64,000 bases of DNA, taken from assembly GCF_009727155.1 (NCBI RefSeq), contig NZ_WNWM01000002.1:3410001-3474000 (forward strand). Reading direction: 5' to 3'. The position numbers and the translations under genes were made by a program. Below the pieces are notes generated by a model that saw only the letters and a program-made list of their open reading frames with translations, did no database searches and was not told the origin of the DNA. Below are positions 1-9,289 of the stretch, piece by piece (within the stretch, counting starts at the first letter, position 1; every line of letters starts with the position of its first letter). The DNA is from Pseudoduganella dura. GTDB lineage: Bacteria; Pseudomonadota; Gammaproteobacteria; Burkholderiales; Burkholderiaceae_D.

Positions 1-2518
1 GTCCGCGCTGGGCACCGCCACCCCGACGCAGGTGGTGGTGCTGCCGGTGGCCAGCGATGGCCGCGTCAACGGCGTGATCGAACTGGGCTTCCTGCATCCG
101 GTGGGCGAGAAGGAAACCGAATTCCTGAACCTGGTGGCGGACAATATCGGCACCGCGATCGAGGCCACGCTGGCGCGCCAGCGCATGCAGGAACTGCTGG
201 TGGAAACGCAGCAGCTGAACGAGGAACTGCAGGTGCAGCAGGAAGAACTGCGCACGGCGAACGAGGAACTGGAAGAACAGTCGCGCGTGCTGGAGGAATC
301 GCAGGCCAGCCTGGAAAACCAGAAGGCGGAACTGGAACAGACCAACGAGCAGCTGGCCGAGCAGGCCCTGGCGCTGGACCAGAAGAACACCGCGCTGAAC
401 GACGCCCAGTTCCAGCTGGAGGAGCGCGCGCGCGACCTGGAGCGCGCCAGCCAGTACAAGTCGCAGTTCCTGGCGAACATGTCGCACGAGCTGCGCACGC
501 CGCTGAACAGCTCGCTGATCCTGGCCAAGCTGCTGTCCGACAATTCGCAGGGCAACCTGAACGAGGAGCAGGTGCGCTTCGCGCAAACGATCTACTCGGC
601 CGGCAACGACCTGCTCAACCTGATCAACGACATCCTCGACATCTCGAAGGTCGAGGCGGGCAAGCTGGAGCTGAACCCGGAAGAGCTGCGCCTGCAGCAG
701 GTGATGGAAGGCCTGCGCCGCACGTTCGAACCGCTGGCGCAGCAGAAGAACCTGGCATTCTCCCTGGACATGGCGCCGGGCCTGCCGGACACGATCTTTA
801 CCGATTGCCAACGCCTGGAACAGATCCTCAAGAACCTGCTGTCGAACGCCCTGAAGTTCACCGACCAGGGCTCGGTCACGCTGCGCGTGGAACCCGGCGC
901 GAACGGGCAACTCCGTTTCGCGGTGACCGATACCGGCATCGGCATCCGCGCCGACCAGCACGCCGCGATCTTCGGCGCGTTCCAGCAGGCCGACGGCACC
1001 ACCAGCCGCAAGTACGGCGGCACGGGCCTGGGCCTGTCGATCTCGCGCGACCTGGCCGTGCTGCTGGGCGGCGCGATCACGCTGGACAGCACCGTGGGCC
1101 AGGGCAGCACGTTCGCGCTGACGCTGCCGGTGCAATGGTCGGCGCCGCCGCATCGCGGCGACACCACGCTGTCGTCCGTGCCGGTGCCGGTGCCGGCGGC
1201 CGCGTCGCCGTTCGCCCCGGCCCCCGTACCGTCCATCCCGCCCGCGGCGGCCCTGCGCGCGCCCGCGCCCGCGCCGGCATCGGCGCAAGTGCAGCGGGCC
1301 TTCGAGGACGACCGCGAGCAGCCAGCGCCGCCGGAACGCAGGCTCCTCGTCATCGAGGATGAGCCCGCGTTCGCCCGCATCCTGTACGACCTGGCGCATG
1401 AAATGGATTACCGTTGCCTGGTCGCGTTCGCGGCGGACGAAGGCCTGCAGATGGCCGAGCAATACCAGCCCACCGCGATCCTGCTCGATATCCGCCTGCC
1501 GGACCGTTCCGGCCTGTCGGTACTGCAGCTGCTGAAGGACAATCCACGCACCCGCCACATTCCGGTGCACGTGGTATCGGCCTCGGATGCGGGCGAGGCG
1601 GCGCTGCACATGGGCGCGATCGGCTTCGCGCTGAAACCCACCACGCGCGACGAACTGCAGGAAGTGTTCGCCCGCCTGGAACAGAAATTCACGCAGAAGA
1701 TCAAGCGCATCCTGCTGGTCGAGGACGATGCCCGCCAGCGCGACAGCGTGGTGCAGCTGATCTCGGACGAGGATATCGAGATCAAGGCCGTGGCGTCCGG
1801 CGAGGAGGCGCTGGCGCTGCTGAAGGATACGATCTTCGACTGCATGATCATCGACCTGAAGCTGCCGGACATGCAGGGCAACGAGCTGCTGCAGCGCATG
1901 TCGCGCGAGGAGATCGCCTCGTTCCCGCCGGTGATCGTGTACACCGGCCGCAACCTCACGCGCGCCGAGGAAGCGGACCTGCACAAGTATTCGCGCTCGA
2001 TCATCATCAAGGGCGCCCGCTCGCCGGAACGCCTGCTCGACGAGGTGACGCTGTTCCTGCACAAAGTGGAGTCGGAACTTTCCTCCGAGCGGCAGACAAT
2101 GCTGAAAACGGTGCGCTCGCGCGACCGCGTGTTCGAAGGCCGCCGCATCCTGCTGGTGGACGACGACGTGCGCAACATCTTCGCGCTCACTTCCGCGCTG
2201 GAGCAGAAGGGCGCGATCGTGGAAATCGGCCGCAACGGTTTCGAGGCCCTGGAAAAACTGGACAAGGTGCAGGAGATCGACCTGGTGCTGATGGACGTGA
2301 TGATGCCCGGCATGGACGGGCTGGAAGCCACGCGCCGCATCCGCGCGGACGGCCGCTGGAACCGCCTGCCGATCATCGCGATCACCGCCAAGGCGATGAA
2401 GGATGACCAGGAACAGTGCCTGGCCGCGGGCGCCAACGATTACCTGGCCAAGCCGATCGACCTGTCGCGCCTGTACTCGCTGCTGCGGGTGTGGATGCCT
2501 GCCCTGGACCGCATCTGA
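1..2518 (+). CDS. Hybrid sensor histidine kinase with three receiver domains (5' end outside window)
   Basis: The reading frame is open from the first base, so the N-terminus (probably sensor, HAMP and most of a GAF domain) lies outside; residue numbers here count from the GTG at 32. Residues 1-50 look like the end of a GAF domain. A long Glu/Gln-rich coiled coil covers about 50-145. The HisKA motif MSHELRTPLN follows with phospho-acceptor His152, then a HATPase domain (about 255-370) with DTGIGI and GGTGLGL boxes. A Pro/Ala-rich linker leads to three receivers with phospho-Asp at about D486, D608 and D755. Only the last has the full LMDVMMPGMDG signature. The stop codon overlaps the cheR start (TGATG), so the proteins are probably made together. 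The protein likely integrates a signal and phosphorelays it within a CheR/CheB-containing complex; the stimulus is unknown. Confidence 0.9.
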   Translation, partial: SALGTATPTQVVVLPVASDGRVNGVIELGFLHPVGEKETEFLNLVADNIGTAIEATLARQRMQELLVETQQLNEELQVQQEELRTANEELEEQSRVLEESQASLENQKAELEQTNEQLAEQALALDQKNTALNDAQFQLEERARDLERASQYKSQFLANMSHELRTPLNSSLILAKLLSDNSQGNLNEEQVRFAQTIYSAGNDLLNLINDILDISKVEAGKLELNPEELRLQQVMEGLRRTFEPLAQQKNLAFSLDMAPGLPDTIFTDCQRLEQILKNLLSNALKFTDQGSVTLRVEPGANGQLRFAVTDTGIGIRADQHAAIFGAFQQADGTTSRKYGGTGLGLSISRDLAVLLGGAITLDSTVGQGSTFALTLPVQWSAPPHRGDTTLSSVPVPVPAAASPFAPAPVPSIPPAAALRAPAPAPASAQVQRAFEDDREQPAPPERRLLVIEDEPAFARILYDLAHEMDYRCLVAFAADEGLQMAEQYQPTAILLDIRLPDRSGLSVLQLLKDNPRTRHIPVHVVSASDAGEAALHMGAIGFALKPTTRDELQEVFARLEQKFTQKIKRILLVEDDARQRDSVVQLISDEDIEIKAVASGEEALALLKDTIFDCMIIDLKLPDMQGNELLQRMSREEIASFPPVIVYTGRNLTRAEEADLHKYSRSIIIKGARSPERLLDEVTLFLHKVESELSSERQTMLKTVRSRDRVFEGRRILLVDDDVRNIFALTSALEQKGAIVEIGRNGFEALEKLDKVQEIDLVLMDVMMPGMDGLEATRRIRADGRWNRLPIIAITAKAMKDDQEQCLAAGANDYLAKPIDLSRLYSLLRVWMPALDRI

Positions 2519-3351
2519 TGGCACCGATCCGGCAAGTGCACAGCGATACCGACATCGAGCTGAAAATGCTGATGGAGGCGATCTACCTGAAGTACAGTTA
2601 CGACTTCCGCGACTATACTGGTGCGTCGCAGAAGCGGCGCGTGATGCATTCCATGCGCGAGATGGGTTGCGAGACGATTTCACAGTTGCAGTCGCGCGTG
2701 CTGCACGAGCCCGCCGCGTTTTCCGAGCTGCTGCAGTACCTGACGATTCCGGTCACCGAGATGTTCCGCGACCCCACGTATTACGCCGCGCTGCGCGAGC
2801 ACGTGATGCCCGTGCTGTCCACGTATCCGTCGCTGAAGATCTGGGTGGCGGGCTGCAGCACCGGCGAGGAGGTGTATTCGATGGCGATCCTGCTGAAGGA
2901 AGAAGGGCTGCTGGAACGCAGCATCATCTACGCTACCGACATCAATCCGCAGTCGCTGGAAAAGGCCAAGAAAGGCGTGTTCCCGCTGGAGAACATGCGG
3001 GCCTACACGGAAAACTACCAGGCATCGGGCGGGCGGCAGGCCTTCTCGGACTATTACACGGCAGCGTACAATGCCGCGTTGTTCGACCGCTCGCTGGCCG
3101 AGAACGTGACGTTCGCGGACCATAGCCTGGCCACCGACGCCGTGTTTGCGGAAACGCAGTTCATCAGCTGCCGCAACGTGATGATTTACTTTAACAAGAA
3201 ACTGCAGGAGCGCGCGCTGGGGTTGTTCCACGAGTCGCTGTGCCACCGTGGTTTCCTGGGCCTGGGCAGCAAGGAGAGCATCGACTTCTCCCCCTATGGC
3301 CCGCTGTTCGAGCCGATCGTCAAGCGCGAACGGCTGTTCAGGAAGCTGTAA
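2518..3351 (+). CDS. cheR: CheR-type chemoreceptor glutamate methyltransferase
   Basis: This 277-residue protein has the CheR layout: a helical N-terminal domain (YDFRDYTGASQKRR region) followed by an S-adenosylmethionine-binding methyltransferase fold. The SAM pocket is visible as VAGCSTGEEVYSMAI, and the family hallmark ISCRNVMIYF lies near the C-terminus. CheR enzymes transfer methyl groups to glutamates of chemoreceptors. No receptor gene is in the window, so the target may be the neighbouring kinase or a distant receptor. The start is the ATG at 2518, which overlaps the kinase stop; upstream in-frame ATGs would lie inside the kinase gene. The stop overlaps the next start (TAATG). The family is certain, the substrate is not. 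Confidence 0.93.
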   Translation: MAPIRQVHSDTDIELKMLMEAIYLKYSYDFRDYTGASQKRRVMHSMREMGCETISQLQSRVLHEPAAFSELLQYLTIPVTEMFRDPTYYAALREHVMPVLSTYPSLKIWVAGCSTGEEVYSMAILLKEEGLLERSIIYATDINPQSLEKAKKGVFPLENMRAYTENYQASGGRQAFSDYYTAAYNAALFDRSLAENVTFADHSLATDAVFAETQFISCRNVMIYFNKKLQERALGLFHESLCHRGFLGLGSKESIDFSPYGPLFEPIVKRERLFRKL

Positions 3352-3959
3352 TGGACGATGCTTCGCTCGCACTGGCCCTGGCGGGGCGCCGCATCTCCGC
3401 GGTCGTGATCGGCGCCTCCGCCGGCGGCGTGAACGCGCTGATCGAAATCCTGCCCGGGCTGCCGCGCGAGTTTCCGTACCCGGTCGTGACGGTGCTGCAC
3501 GTGATGCGCAGCCGCCAGAACCAGCTGGTGGAAGTATTCCAGCAACGGGTGGCGCTGCGCGTCGAAGAAGCGGTGGACAAGGTGGAACCCAGGCCCGGCA
3601 CGCTGTATTTCGCGCCGGCGGATTACCACCTGTCGATCGAGGAAGAAGGCGTTTTTTCGCTGAGCCTGGAACCGCCGGTGCACTTCGCCCGGCCGGCGAT
3701 CGACATCACGATGGAAACGGCGGCCAATGTGTATGGTCCGGAGCTGGTGGGCATCCTGCTTACCGGCGCCAATCACGACGGGGCGGCGGGCATGGCCGCG
3801 ATCGGTGCGGCGGGCGGCCTGACCGTGGTGCAGGACCCGGCCGAAGCGCAGGTGGGCGTCATGCCGAAAGAAGCGATCCGGCTGCGTGCGCCGGACCTGG
3901 TGCTGCCGCTGCGCGATATCCGCAGGCTGCTGCAACTGTCGATGGAGAACTTGCAATGA
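3351..3959 (+). CDS. cheB: CheB-type methylesterase, catalytic domain only
   Basis: This 202-residue protein consists only of the CheB methylesterase domain and lacks the N-terminal receiver of classical CheB (about 350 residues). The catalytic triad is intact: Ser23 in IGASAGG, His50 in VTVLHVMRS and Asp143 in LTGANHDGAAGM. It should remove methyl groups from, or deamidate, receptor-type glutamyl residues, opposing the CheR encoded just upstream. Without its own receiver, control must come from elsewhere, possibly from the multi-receiver kinases on either side. The start at 3351 overlaps the cheR stop, and the stop overlaps the next ATG (ATGA). Confidence 0.92.
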   Translation: MDDASLALALAGRRISAVVIGASAGGVNALIEILPGLPREFPYPVVTVLHVMRSRQNQLVEVFQQRVALRVEEAVDKVEPRPGTLYFAPADYHLSIEEEGVFSLSLEPPVHFARPAIDITMETAANVYGPELVGILLTGANHDGAAGMAAIGAAGGLTVVQDPAEAQVGVMPKEAIRLRAPDLVLPLRDIRRLLQLSMENLQ

Positions 3960-5176
3960 ACAATGTGCCCAACAAGGAATGCGTCAAAGGATTGATCAGC
4001 GGTCCGGCGGGCAATGTGACGAAGCTGTTGATCGTCGACGACCTGCCGGAAAACCTGCGCGCGCTCAATGCCATCATCCGGGCCGAGGACCGGGCCGTGT
4101 ACCAGGCGATGTCCGGCGAGGAGGCCCTGACGCTGCTGCTCGAACACGATTTCGCGCTGGCGATCCTGGACGTGCAGATGCCGGGCATGGACGGTTTCGA
4201 ACTGGCCGAACTGATGCGCGGCACCGACAAGACACGCCATATTCCCATCGTGTTCGTCAGCGCGGCCGGCAAGGAACTCAATTACGCGTTCAAGGGCTAT
4301 GAAACGGGCGCCGTCGATTTCCTCTACAAGCCGCTTGATCCCGATGCCGTGCGCAGCAAGGTCAGCGTGTTCGTCGACCTGCATTGCCAGCGCATGGAAA
4401 TCCGCCGCCGCGTGGAGGAACAGCATGCGATGATGAACGAGCTGCGCGGCGCGCAGGAAGAACTGCACTACGCGCTGCGCATGCGCGACGAGTTCATGTC
4501 GATGGTGGCGCACGAGCTGCGCACGCCGCTGAACACGCTGTTCCTCGGCACCCAGATGCGCCGGATGCAGCTCGAACGGGGCAACCTGGAGGCGTTCGGC
4601 AAGGCCGCGCTGGAAAAGATGGTCGAAGGCGACGGCCGCCAGATCCAGTCGATGATCCGGCTGATCGACGACATGCTCGACGTGTCGCGCATCCGCAGCG
4701 GCGTGCTGTCGATCCGCCCGGGCTCGACCGAGCTGCAGGCCATGCTGCGCCGCCTCACGGACGATCTCGGGCGCCAGGCGCAGGATGCCGGCGTCACCTT
4801 CGAACTCGAGGCAACGGAGGCCGTGAGCGGCTGGTGGGACGAGTTCCGCATCGAACAGGTGATCGTCAACCTGCTGACCAACGCGCTGCGCTACGGCGGC
4901 GGCAAGCCGGTGCGGATCCGCCTGTCGGGCAGCGAAGCCGAAGCGCGCGTGGACGTGATCGACCAGGGCGCCGGGATCGACGACGCGATGCAGGCCCGCA
5001 TCTTCCTGCCCTATGAACGTGGTGCCGGCAATGGCGTGCCTTCCGGGCTGGGCCTGGGGCTGTACATCTCGCGCCAGCTGGCCGAGGCGCACCGCGGCAC
5101 GCTGTCGGTGGCCAGCAGGCCGGGGGAGGGATCGGTGTTCACGCTAGTACTGCCGCGGGAAGCCCCGCCGGCCTGA
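3956..5176 (+). CDS. Response regulator-histidine kinase fusion
   Basis: The 406-residue protein has an N-terminal receiver (about residues 20-140, phospho-Asp72 in AILDVQMPGMDG), a short coiled coil, a HisKA dimerisation segment with His186 in MVAHELRTPLN, and a C-terminal HATPase with DQGAGID and GLGLGLY boxes. It has no sensor or membrane segment, so it is cytoplasmic and probably takes phosphate from the upstream hybrid kinase or a shared Hpt. The ATG at 3956 overlaps the cheB stop by four bases. It is the last gene of a four-gene operon; the following 75 bp contain the start region of an unrelated gene. Output may be protein-protein signalling, since no DNA-binding domain is present. Confidence 0.9.
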   Translation: MNNVPNKECVKGLISGPAGNVTKLLIVDDLPENLRALNAIIRAEDRAVYQAMSGEEALTLLLEHDFALAILDVQMPGMDGFELAELMRGTDKTRHIPIVFVSAAGKELNYAFKGYETGAVDFLYKPLDPDAVRSKVSVFVDLHCQRMEIRRRVEEQHAMMNELRGAQEELHYALRMRDEFMSMVAHELRTPLNTLFLGTQMRRMQLERGNLEAFGKAALEKMVEGDGRQIQSMIRLIDDMLDVSRIRSGVLSIRPGSTELQAMLRRLTDDLGRQAQDAGVTFELEATEAVSGWWDEFRIEQVIVNLLTNALRYGGGKPVRIRLSGSEAEARVDVIDQGAGIDDAMQARIFLPYERGAGNGVPSGLGLGLYISRQLAEAHRGTLSVASRPGEGSVFTLVLPREAPPA

Positions 5177-5203
5177 CCCCGCATTCAATATAAAACGTCG
5201 TGC

Positions 5204-5231
5204 TTGCCGCCCGCGCCGCCTTTCGTACAAT
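5204..5231 (+). promoter_or_regulatory. Candidate sigma-70 promoter for the DUF2244-like gene
   Basis: A TTGCCG element at 5204-5209 is followed after 16 bp by TACAAT at 5226-5231, 20 bp upstream of the GTG start at 5252. The spacing and -10 box are good; transcription is not demonstrated. Confidence 0.45.
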
Positions 5232-5251
5232 GGACAGGGGGAGGACGCACG

Positions 5252-5713
5252 GTGAAACGCGATTGGCCAACGGAAAACGGCAGGCGGGAATGGGTGGTGC
5301 AGCGCAACTGTTCGCTGACGCCGCGGCAGACCGTGCTCGTGTGGGCCGCATTGCTGGTGCTCTCGCTGGCGGTCGGGCTGTTTTTCACATGGCAGGGCGC
5401 CTGGTACGTGCTGGTGTTTTCCGTGCTGGAAATGGCGGCCATCACCGCCGCATTCGTCATCTACAGCCGCCATGCCACCGACTGCGACCGCATCGTCTAC
5501 GAGGATGGCCTGCTGTGCGTGGAAAAAGTGCGCGGCGGCCGCACGCAGCTCACGCAGCTCGACCCGTACTGGCTGCGCATCGTGTCCCCGCGGCGGCGGC
5601 GCGACCCGATCCGGCTCGAAGCGCGCGGCGTCACCGTCGACGTCGGCCTCTGGCTGCCGGATGAACGGCGGCGCGCGCTGGCGCGCGAACTGCGCAAGGA
5701 ACTGATCCGCTAG
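5252..5713 (+). CDS. DUF2244-like two-helix membrane protein
   Basis: The product is 153 residues. After a short polar N-terminus (VVQRNCSLTPRQT) there are two hydrophobic helices (about residues 25-45 and 50-70), then a basic cytoplasmic domain with WLRIVSPRRRRDPIRL and a C-terminal ARELRKELIR helix. This pattern resembles the DUF2244 inner-membrane family, whose members often sit near respiratory oxidase genes; no such gene is here. The GTG at 5252 was chosen because AGGGGGAGGA at 5236-5245 is an excellent ribosome-binding site six bases upstream. The ATG at 5204 would overlap the promoter. Function is unknown. Confidence 0.75.
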   Translation: MKRDWPTENGRREWVVQRNCSLTPRQTVLVWAALLVLSLAVGLFFTWQGAWYVLVFSVLEMAAITAAFVIYSRHATDCDRIVYEDGLLCVEKVRGGRTQLTQLDPYWLRIVSPRRRRDPIRLEARGVTVDVGLWLPDERRRALARELRKELIR

Positions 5714-5762
5714 GCGAACTGGTGCCCTGGCAAGCCACCGGTTTTCGTCTCCGGCAGCCACG

Positions 5763-5796
5763 AAAAAAAACCTGCCGCCGGCGAACCGGGGGCAGG
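5763..5796 (-). terminator. Rho-independent terminator of ompW
   Basis: Read on the minus strand, a hairpin with arms CCTGCC/GGCAGG and an inner CCGG/CCGG stem (5771-5796, one mismatch) is followed by eight T (5763-5770). It lies about 45 bp beyond the ompW stop codon. Confidence 0.8.
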
Positions 5797-5841
5797 CAAA
5801 GGGCTTGGAGTTACCCAGGTTGAAACGCTGTGCCCGCTTCC

Positions 5842-6465
5842 TCAAAAACGGTAGCCCACGCCGATGCCGAACAACACCGGGTCGACCTCGACCTTGCTGG
5901 CCTTCACGCCGCCGATCAGTACATCGCTGCGGATCCGCACCTTCTTCACGTCCACGTTCAGCGACCAGTTCCGGTCCAGCCTGAAGTCGATGCCGGCCTG
6001 CGCGGCGAGGCCGAAGCTGTCGTGCTCCAGGCTGCCCTGGCCATTCAACAACTTGTTCTTCGAAAACGTGGTCCAGTTCAGGCCCAGGCCCACGTACGGG
6101 CTCACGGTCCGGTCCGGCATGAAGTGGTACTGCGCCAACAGGCTCGGCGGCAGGTGCCTGAAGGTGCCGATGGCCTGGCCGTCGAGATACACTTCGTGCT
6201 TCTGCGGGTACGTGAGCACGAGTTCGGCGGCGAAGTTCGGCGTGAAGAAATACGAGATGTCGACTTCGGGAATGGTTCTGTTCTCGACGCCGATGCGGTC
6301 CGATGCACCGCTGCCGCCGACCGGAGCGGATTTGTCGGCCGGGTCGATGTGCACCGCGCGGGCGCGCACCAGCCAGTTGCCGCCCTGATCGTGCGATTGT
6401 GCGGGAACCTGGCCGGCCAGCATGCCGGCGGTGATCGCGATGACTGCCAATACTGCTCGTTTCAT
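5842..6465 (-). CDS. ompW: OmpW-family outer membrane beta-barrel protein
   Basis: The 207-residue precursor begins with a signal peptide (MKRAVLAVIAITAGMLAG, cleavage near PAQS). The mature part matches OmpW: GNWLVRARAVHIDPADKS at the start, VDISYFFTPNFAAELVLTYP, LLAQYHF, SPYVGLGLNWT, and the C-terminal strand ending GIGVGYRF with terminal Phe. OmpW proteins form narrow eight-stranded barrels proposed to carry small hydrophobic molecules. The ATG at 6465 was preferred to one ten codons upstream because AGAGGAAG precedes it and the signal peptide begins there. It is divergent from iorA, has an FNR-type promoter and its own terminator, and is a single-gene unit. Confidence 0.9.
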   Translation of the reverse strand: MKRAVLAVIAITAGMLAGQVPAQSHDQGGNWLVRARAVHIDPADKSAPVGGSGASDRIGVENRTIPEVDISYFFTPNFAAELVLTYPQKHEVYLDGQAIGTFRHLPPSLLAQYHFMPDRTVSPYVGLGLNWTTFSKNKLLNGQGSLEHDSFGLAAQAGIDFRLDRNWSLNVDVKKVRIRSDVLIGGVKASKVEVDPVLFGIGVGYRF

Positions 6466-6503
6466 GATGCTTCCTCTTCTCTGTTCACTGTGCAAGCGGG
6501 GCC

Positions 6504-6545
6504 AGTGTAGGGAAGCTCATCCGTAAAAACTTTGATACAAGTCAA
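6504..6545 (-). promoter_or_regulatory. FNR/ANR-type class II promoter of ompW
   Basis: On the minus strand, TTGAC-TTGT-ATCAA (6545-6532) differs from the FNR consensus TTGAT-N4-ATCAA at one position. A -10 element TACACT lies at 6509-6504, which puts the start near 6497 and the box centre (6538.5) at -41.5. That is the exact spacing of FNR class II activation. ompW is oxygen-regulated by FNR in enterobacteria (established knowledge). No FNR gene is in the window. Confidence 0.6.
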
Positions 6546-6624
6546 AATTGCCGAAACGAATACAGATAGGTGAAAAACAAGTAAGATATTTGCGCTACGC
6601 ACCCAAACTCTTCCGGAGACAGGC

Positions 6625-7125
6625 ATGAAGCTGAACGTGAACGGACAGGTCCGCGAATTCCAGGCGGAAGACGATACCCCGCTGCTGTGGGTGCTGCGCG
6701 AGCAGCTGGGCCTGACCGGCACCAAGTACGGCTGCGGCATCGCGCAGTGCGGCGCCTGTACCGTGCACATCGACGGCGAAGCATCGCGCAGCTGCGTGCG
6801 ACCCGTTTCCACGGTGACGGAGCAGATGAAGATCGTGACGATCGAAGGCCTGTCGCCCGATGGCTCGCACCCGGTGCAAAAGGCATGGACGGCGCTGGAC
6901 GTGCCGCAGTGCGGCTTTTGCCAGTCCGGCATGATCATGGCCGCCACTGCGCTGCTGAAGGAAAAACCGAAACCCACCGACGCCGACATCGATGCGGCGA
7001 TGACCAACATCTGCCGCTGTGGCACCTATAACCGGGTGCGCAAGGCGATCCACCTGGTGGCGCGCGGCGGCGATCCGAAGAGCGCCGGGCTGGCCATCGA
7101 ACATCGTGACGGAGGCAAGGCATGA
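6625..7125 (+). CDS. iorA: Molybdenum hydroxylase small (2Fe-2S) subunit, IorA type
   Basis: The 166-residue protein carries the two iron-sulfur clusters of xanthine dehydrogenase-family small subunits. The N-terminal plant-type ferredoxin motif is [16 protein letters not shown] plus a later Cys (ASRSC), and the C-terminal helical domain has [10 protein letters not shown] and NICRCGTY. It passes electrons from the molybdenum cofactor in the large subunit to an acceptor. In this subfamily (isoquinoline 1-oxidoreductase and aldehyde dehydrogenases) the acceptor is often a c-type cytochrome. There is no FAD subunit gene, as is usual for the IorAB group. The stop overlaps the iorB start (ATGA). 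The actual substrate cannot be read from sequence. Confidence 0.9.
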   Translation: MKLNVNGQVREFQAEDDTPLLWVLREQLGLTGTKYGCGIAQCGACTVHIDGEASRSCVRPVSTVTEQMKIVTIEGLSPDGSHPVQKAWTALDVPQCGFCQSGMIMAATALLKEKPKPTDADIDAAMTNICRCGTYNRVRKAIHLVARGGDPKSAGLAIEHRDGGKA

Positions 7126-9284
7126 GCAACGTCATATCTCCCGCCCGCCGCCGCTTCCTCGGCCAGTCCGCCGGCCTGGTGGTTGCCTTTCACATTCCCT
7201 TCGCGGCGCAGGCACAGGGCACGCCGGCTCCCGAAATCAACGCCTGGGTGGTCGTGAAGCCGGACGACACGATCGTCATCCGCATCGCGCGTTCCGAGAT
7301 GGGGCAGGGCACGCTGACGGGCCTGGCGCAGCTGGTGGCCGAAGAACTCGATGCCGACTGGAGCCGGGTCACCACCGAGTATCCGACGCCCGGCACGAAC
7401 CTGGCGCGCAAGCGCGTATGGGGCAGCTACTCCACAGGCGGCAGCAATGGCGTGCGCGGCTCGCATGAATACGTGCGCAAGGGCGGTGCCGCCGCGCGCA
7501 TGATGCTGGTGCAGGCCGCGGCAACGCAATGGGGCGTGCCGGTCACGGAATGCACTGCTGCCAACAGCGTGATCACGCACGTGCCCAGCGGCCGCACCGT
7601 CACCTATGGCAAGGTGGCCGATGCGGCGGGCAAGCTGGAAGCGCCCAAGGATGTAACGGTAAAAGACCCGAAGGCGTGGAAGATCGCCGGCAAGCGCCTG
7701 GCGCGACTCGACACCGTCGACAAGACCACCGGCAAGCAGGTCTACGGCATGGACCTGGCGATGCCCGGCATGCTGAACGCGGCGATCAAGGATTGCCCCG
7801 TCTTCGGCGGGAAGGTGAAAAGCTTCAACGCCGAGGCGATCAAGGACAAGCCGGGCGTAAAGAAGGTGCTGCAGGTGGGTGACTCGGCCGTGGCCGTTGT
7901 CGCCGATACGTGGTGGCGCGCCAAGACCGCGCTCGACGCGCTGCCGATCGAGTGGGACAAGGGCCCGAACGCCGGCCTTTCCAGCGCCGGCGTGGCGGCC
8001 ATGCTGAAGGCCGGGCTGGACGCGCCGGAAGCGGCCGTGGGCAACGCGAACGGCGATGCGAAAGCGGCGCTGGCCGGTGCTGCGCGCCGCATCGAAGCCG
8101 TGTATTCCTACCCGCACCAGAACCACGCGACGATGGAAACGATGAACGCCACCGCGCGCTGGACGCCGGAGCGCTGCGAGGTATGGACGCCCACGCAGAA
8201 CGGTGAAGCCGCGCTGGCCGCCGCATCGGAAGCGGCCGGCCTGCCGCAGGAAAAGTGCGACGTCTACAAGATCCACCTGGGCGGCGGCTTCGGCCGGCGC
8301 GGCGCCGTGCACGACTGGGTGCGCCAGACCGTGCAGATCGCGAAGGAAATGCCGGGCACGCCGGTAAAACTGATCTGGACCCGCGAAGAGGACATGCTGC
8401 ACGGCCGCTACCACCCGGTCACGCAGTGCAAGCTCACGGCGGGGCTGGACAAGGCCGGCAACCTGACGGCGCTGCACATGCGCATCTCGGGCCAGTCGAT
8501 CGTGGCGGCCCTGTTCCCCGGCAATATCAAGAACGGCAAGGATGGCGCCGTGTTCCAGGGCCTGAACGCGCCGGGTACGGATGCCTCGATCGGCTACACG
8601 GTGCCCAATCTGCTGGTCGACCACGCGATGCGCAACCCGCCGGTGCCGCCGGGCTTCTGGCGCGGCGTGAACCTGAACCAGAATGCCGTGTACCTCGAAT
8701 GCTTCATCGACGAGATCGCGCATGCCACGAAGCAGGACCCGCTGGCGCTGCGCCGCAAGCTGATGAAGGACAGCCCGAAGCACCTGGCCGTGCTGGATGC
8801 GGTGGCCGAACGGGTGGGCTGGAACAGGAAGCCGAAGAAAGGCGTCTATCGCGGGCTGGCGCAGACGATGGGCTTCGGCAGCTACGTGGCCGCCTGCGCC
8901 GAAGTCTCGGTATCGAAGGATGGCAAGCTGAAGATCCACCGCATCGTGGCCGCCACCGATCCGGGCCACGCGGTGAACCCGCAGCAGATCGATGCGCAGG
9001 TGGAGGGCTCGTTCGTCTACGGCCTCTCTGCCGCGCTGTACGGCGAATGCACGGTGAAGGACGGTCAGATGGAACAGTCCAACTTCGACACTTACCAGGT
9101 GATGAAGATCGACGAAATGCCCGCCGTGGAGACGATCATCATTCCTTCCGGCGGCTTCTGGGGCGGCGTGGGCGAACCGACGATCGCCGTGGCGGCGCCC
9201 GCCGTGCTGAACGCGATCTTCGCCGCCACCGGCAAGCGCATCCGCGACCTGCCGCTGAAGAACCACAGCCTCAAGAAGGCGTAA
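7122..9284 (+). CDS. iorB: Molybdenum hydroxylase large (molybdopterin) subunit, IorB type
   Basis: At 720 residues the length fits the isoquinoline 1-oxidoreductase beta-subunit group. A twin-arginine-like leader ([11 protein letters not shown] followed by a hydrophobic stretch and AQA) suggests export of the folded heterodimer to the periplasm. Cofactor-binding segments visible include [38 protein letters not shown] and [18 protein letters not shown]; the last contains the conserved catalytic Glu of the family. It should hydroxylate or oxidise an aldehyde or N-heterocycle using water. The soxX start lies five bases downstream, so this enzyme and the Sox proteins are probably co-transcribed. 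Confidence 0.9.
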   Translation: MSNVISPARRRFLGQSAGLVVAFHIPFAAQAQGTPAPEINAWVVVKPDDTIVIRIARSEMGQGTLTGLAQLVAEELDADWSRVTTEYPTPGTNLARKRVWGSYSTGGSNGVRGSHEYVRKGGAAARMMLVQAAATQWGVPVTECTAANSVITHVPSGRTVTYGKVADAAGKLEAPKDVTVKDPKAWKIAGKRLARLDTVDKTTGKQVYGMDLAMPGMLNAAIKDCPVFGGKVKSFNAEAIKDKPGVKKVLQVGDSAVAVVADTWWRAKTALDALPIEWDKGPNAGLSSAGVAAMLKAGLDAPEAAVGNANGDAKAALAGAARRIEAVYSYPHQNHATMETMNATARWTPERCEVWTPTQNGEAALAAASEAAGLPQEKCDVYKIHLGGGFGRRGAVHDWVRQTVQIAKEMPGTPVKLIWTREEDMLHGRYHPVTQCKLTAGLDKAGNLTALHMRISGQSIVAALFPGNIKNGKDGAVFQGLNAPGTDASIGYTVPNLLVDHAMRNPPVPPGFWRGVNLNQNAVYLECFIDEIAHATKQDPLALRRKLMKDSPKHLAVLDAVAERVGWNRKPKKGVYRGLAQTMGFGSYVAACAEVSVSKDGKLKIHRIVAATDPGHAVNPQQIDAQVEGSFVYGLSAALYGECTVKDGQMEQSNFDTYQVMKIDEMPAVETIIIPSGGFWGGVGEPTIAVAAPAVLNAIFAATGKRIRDLPLKNHSLKKA

Positions 9285-9289
9285 CGGCG

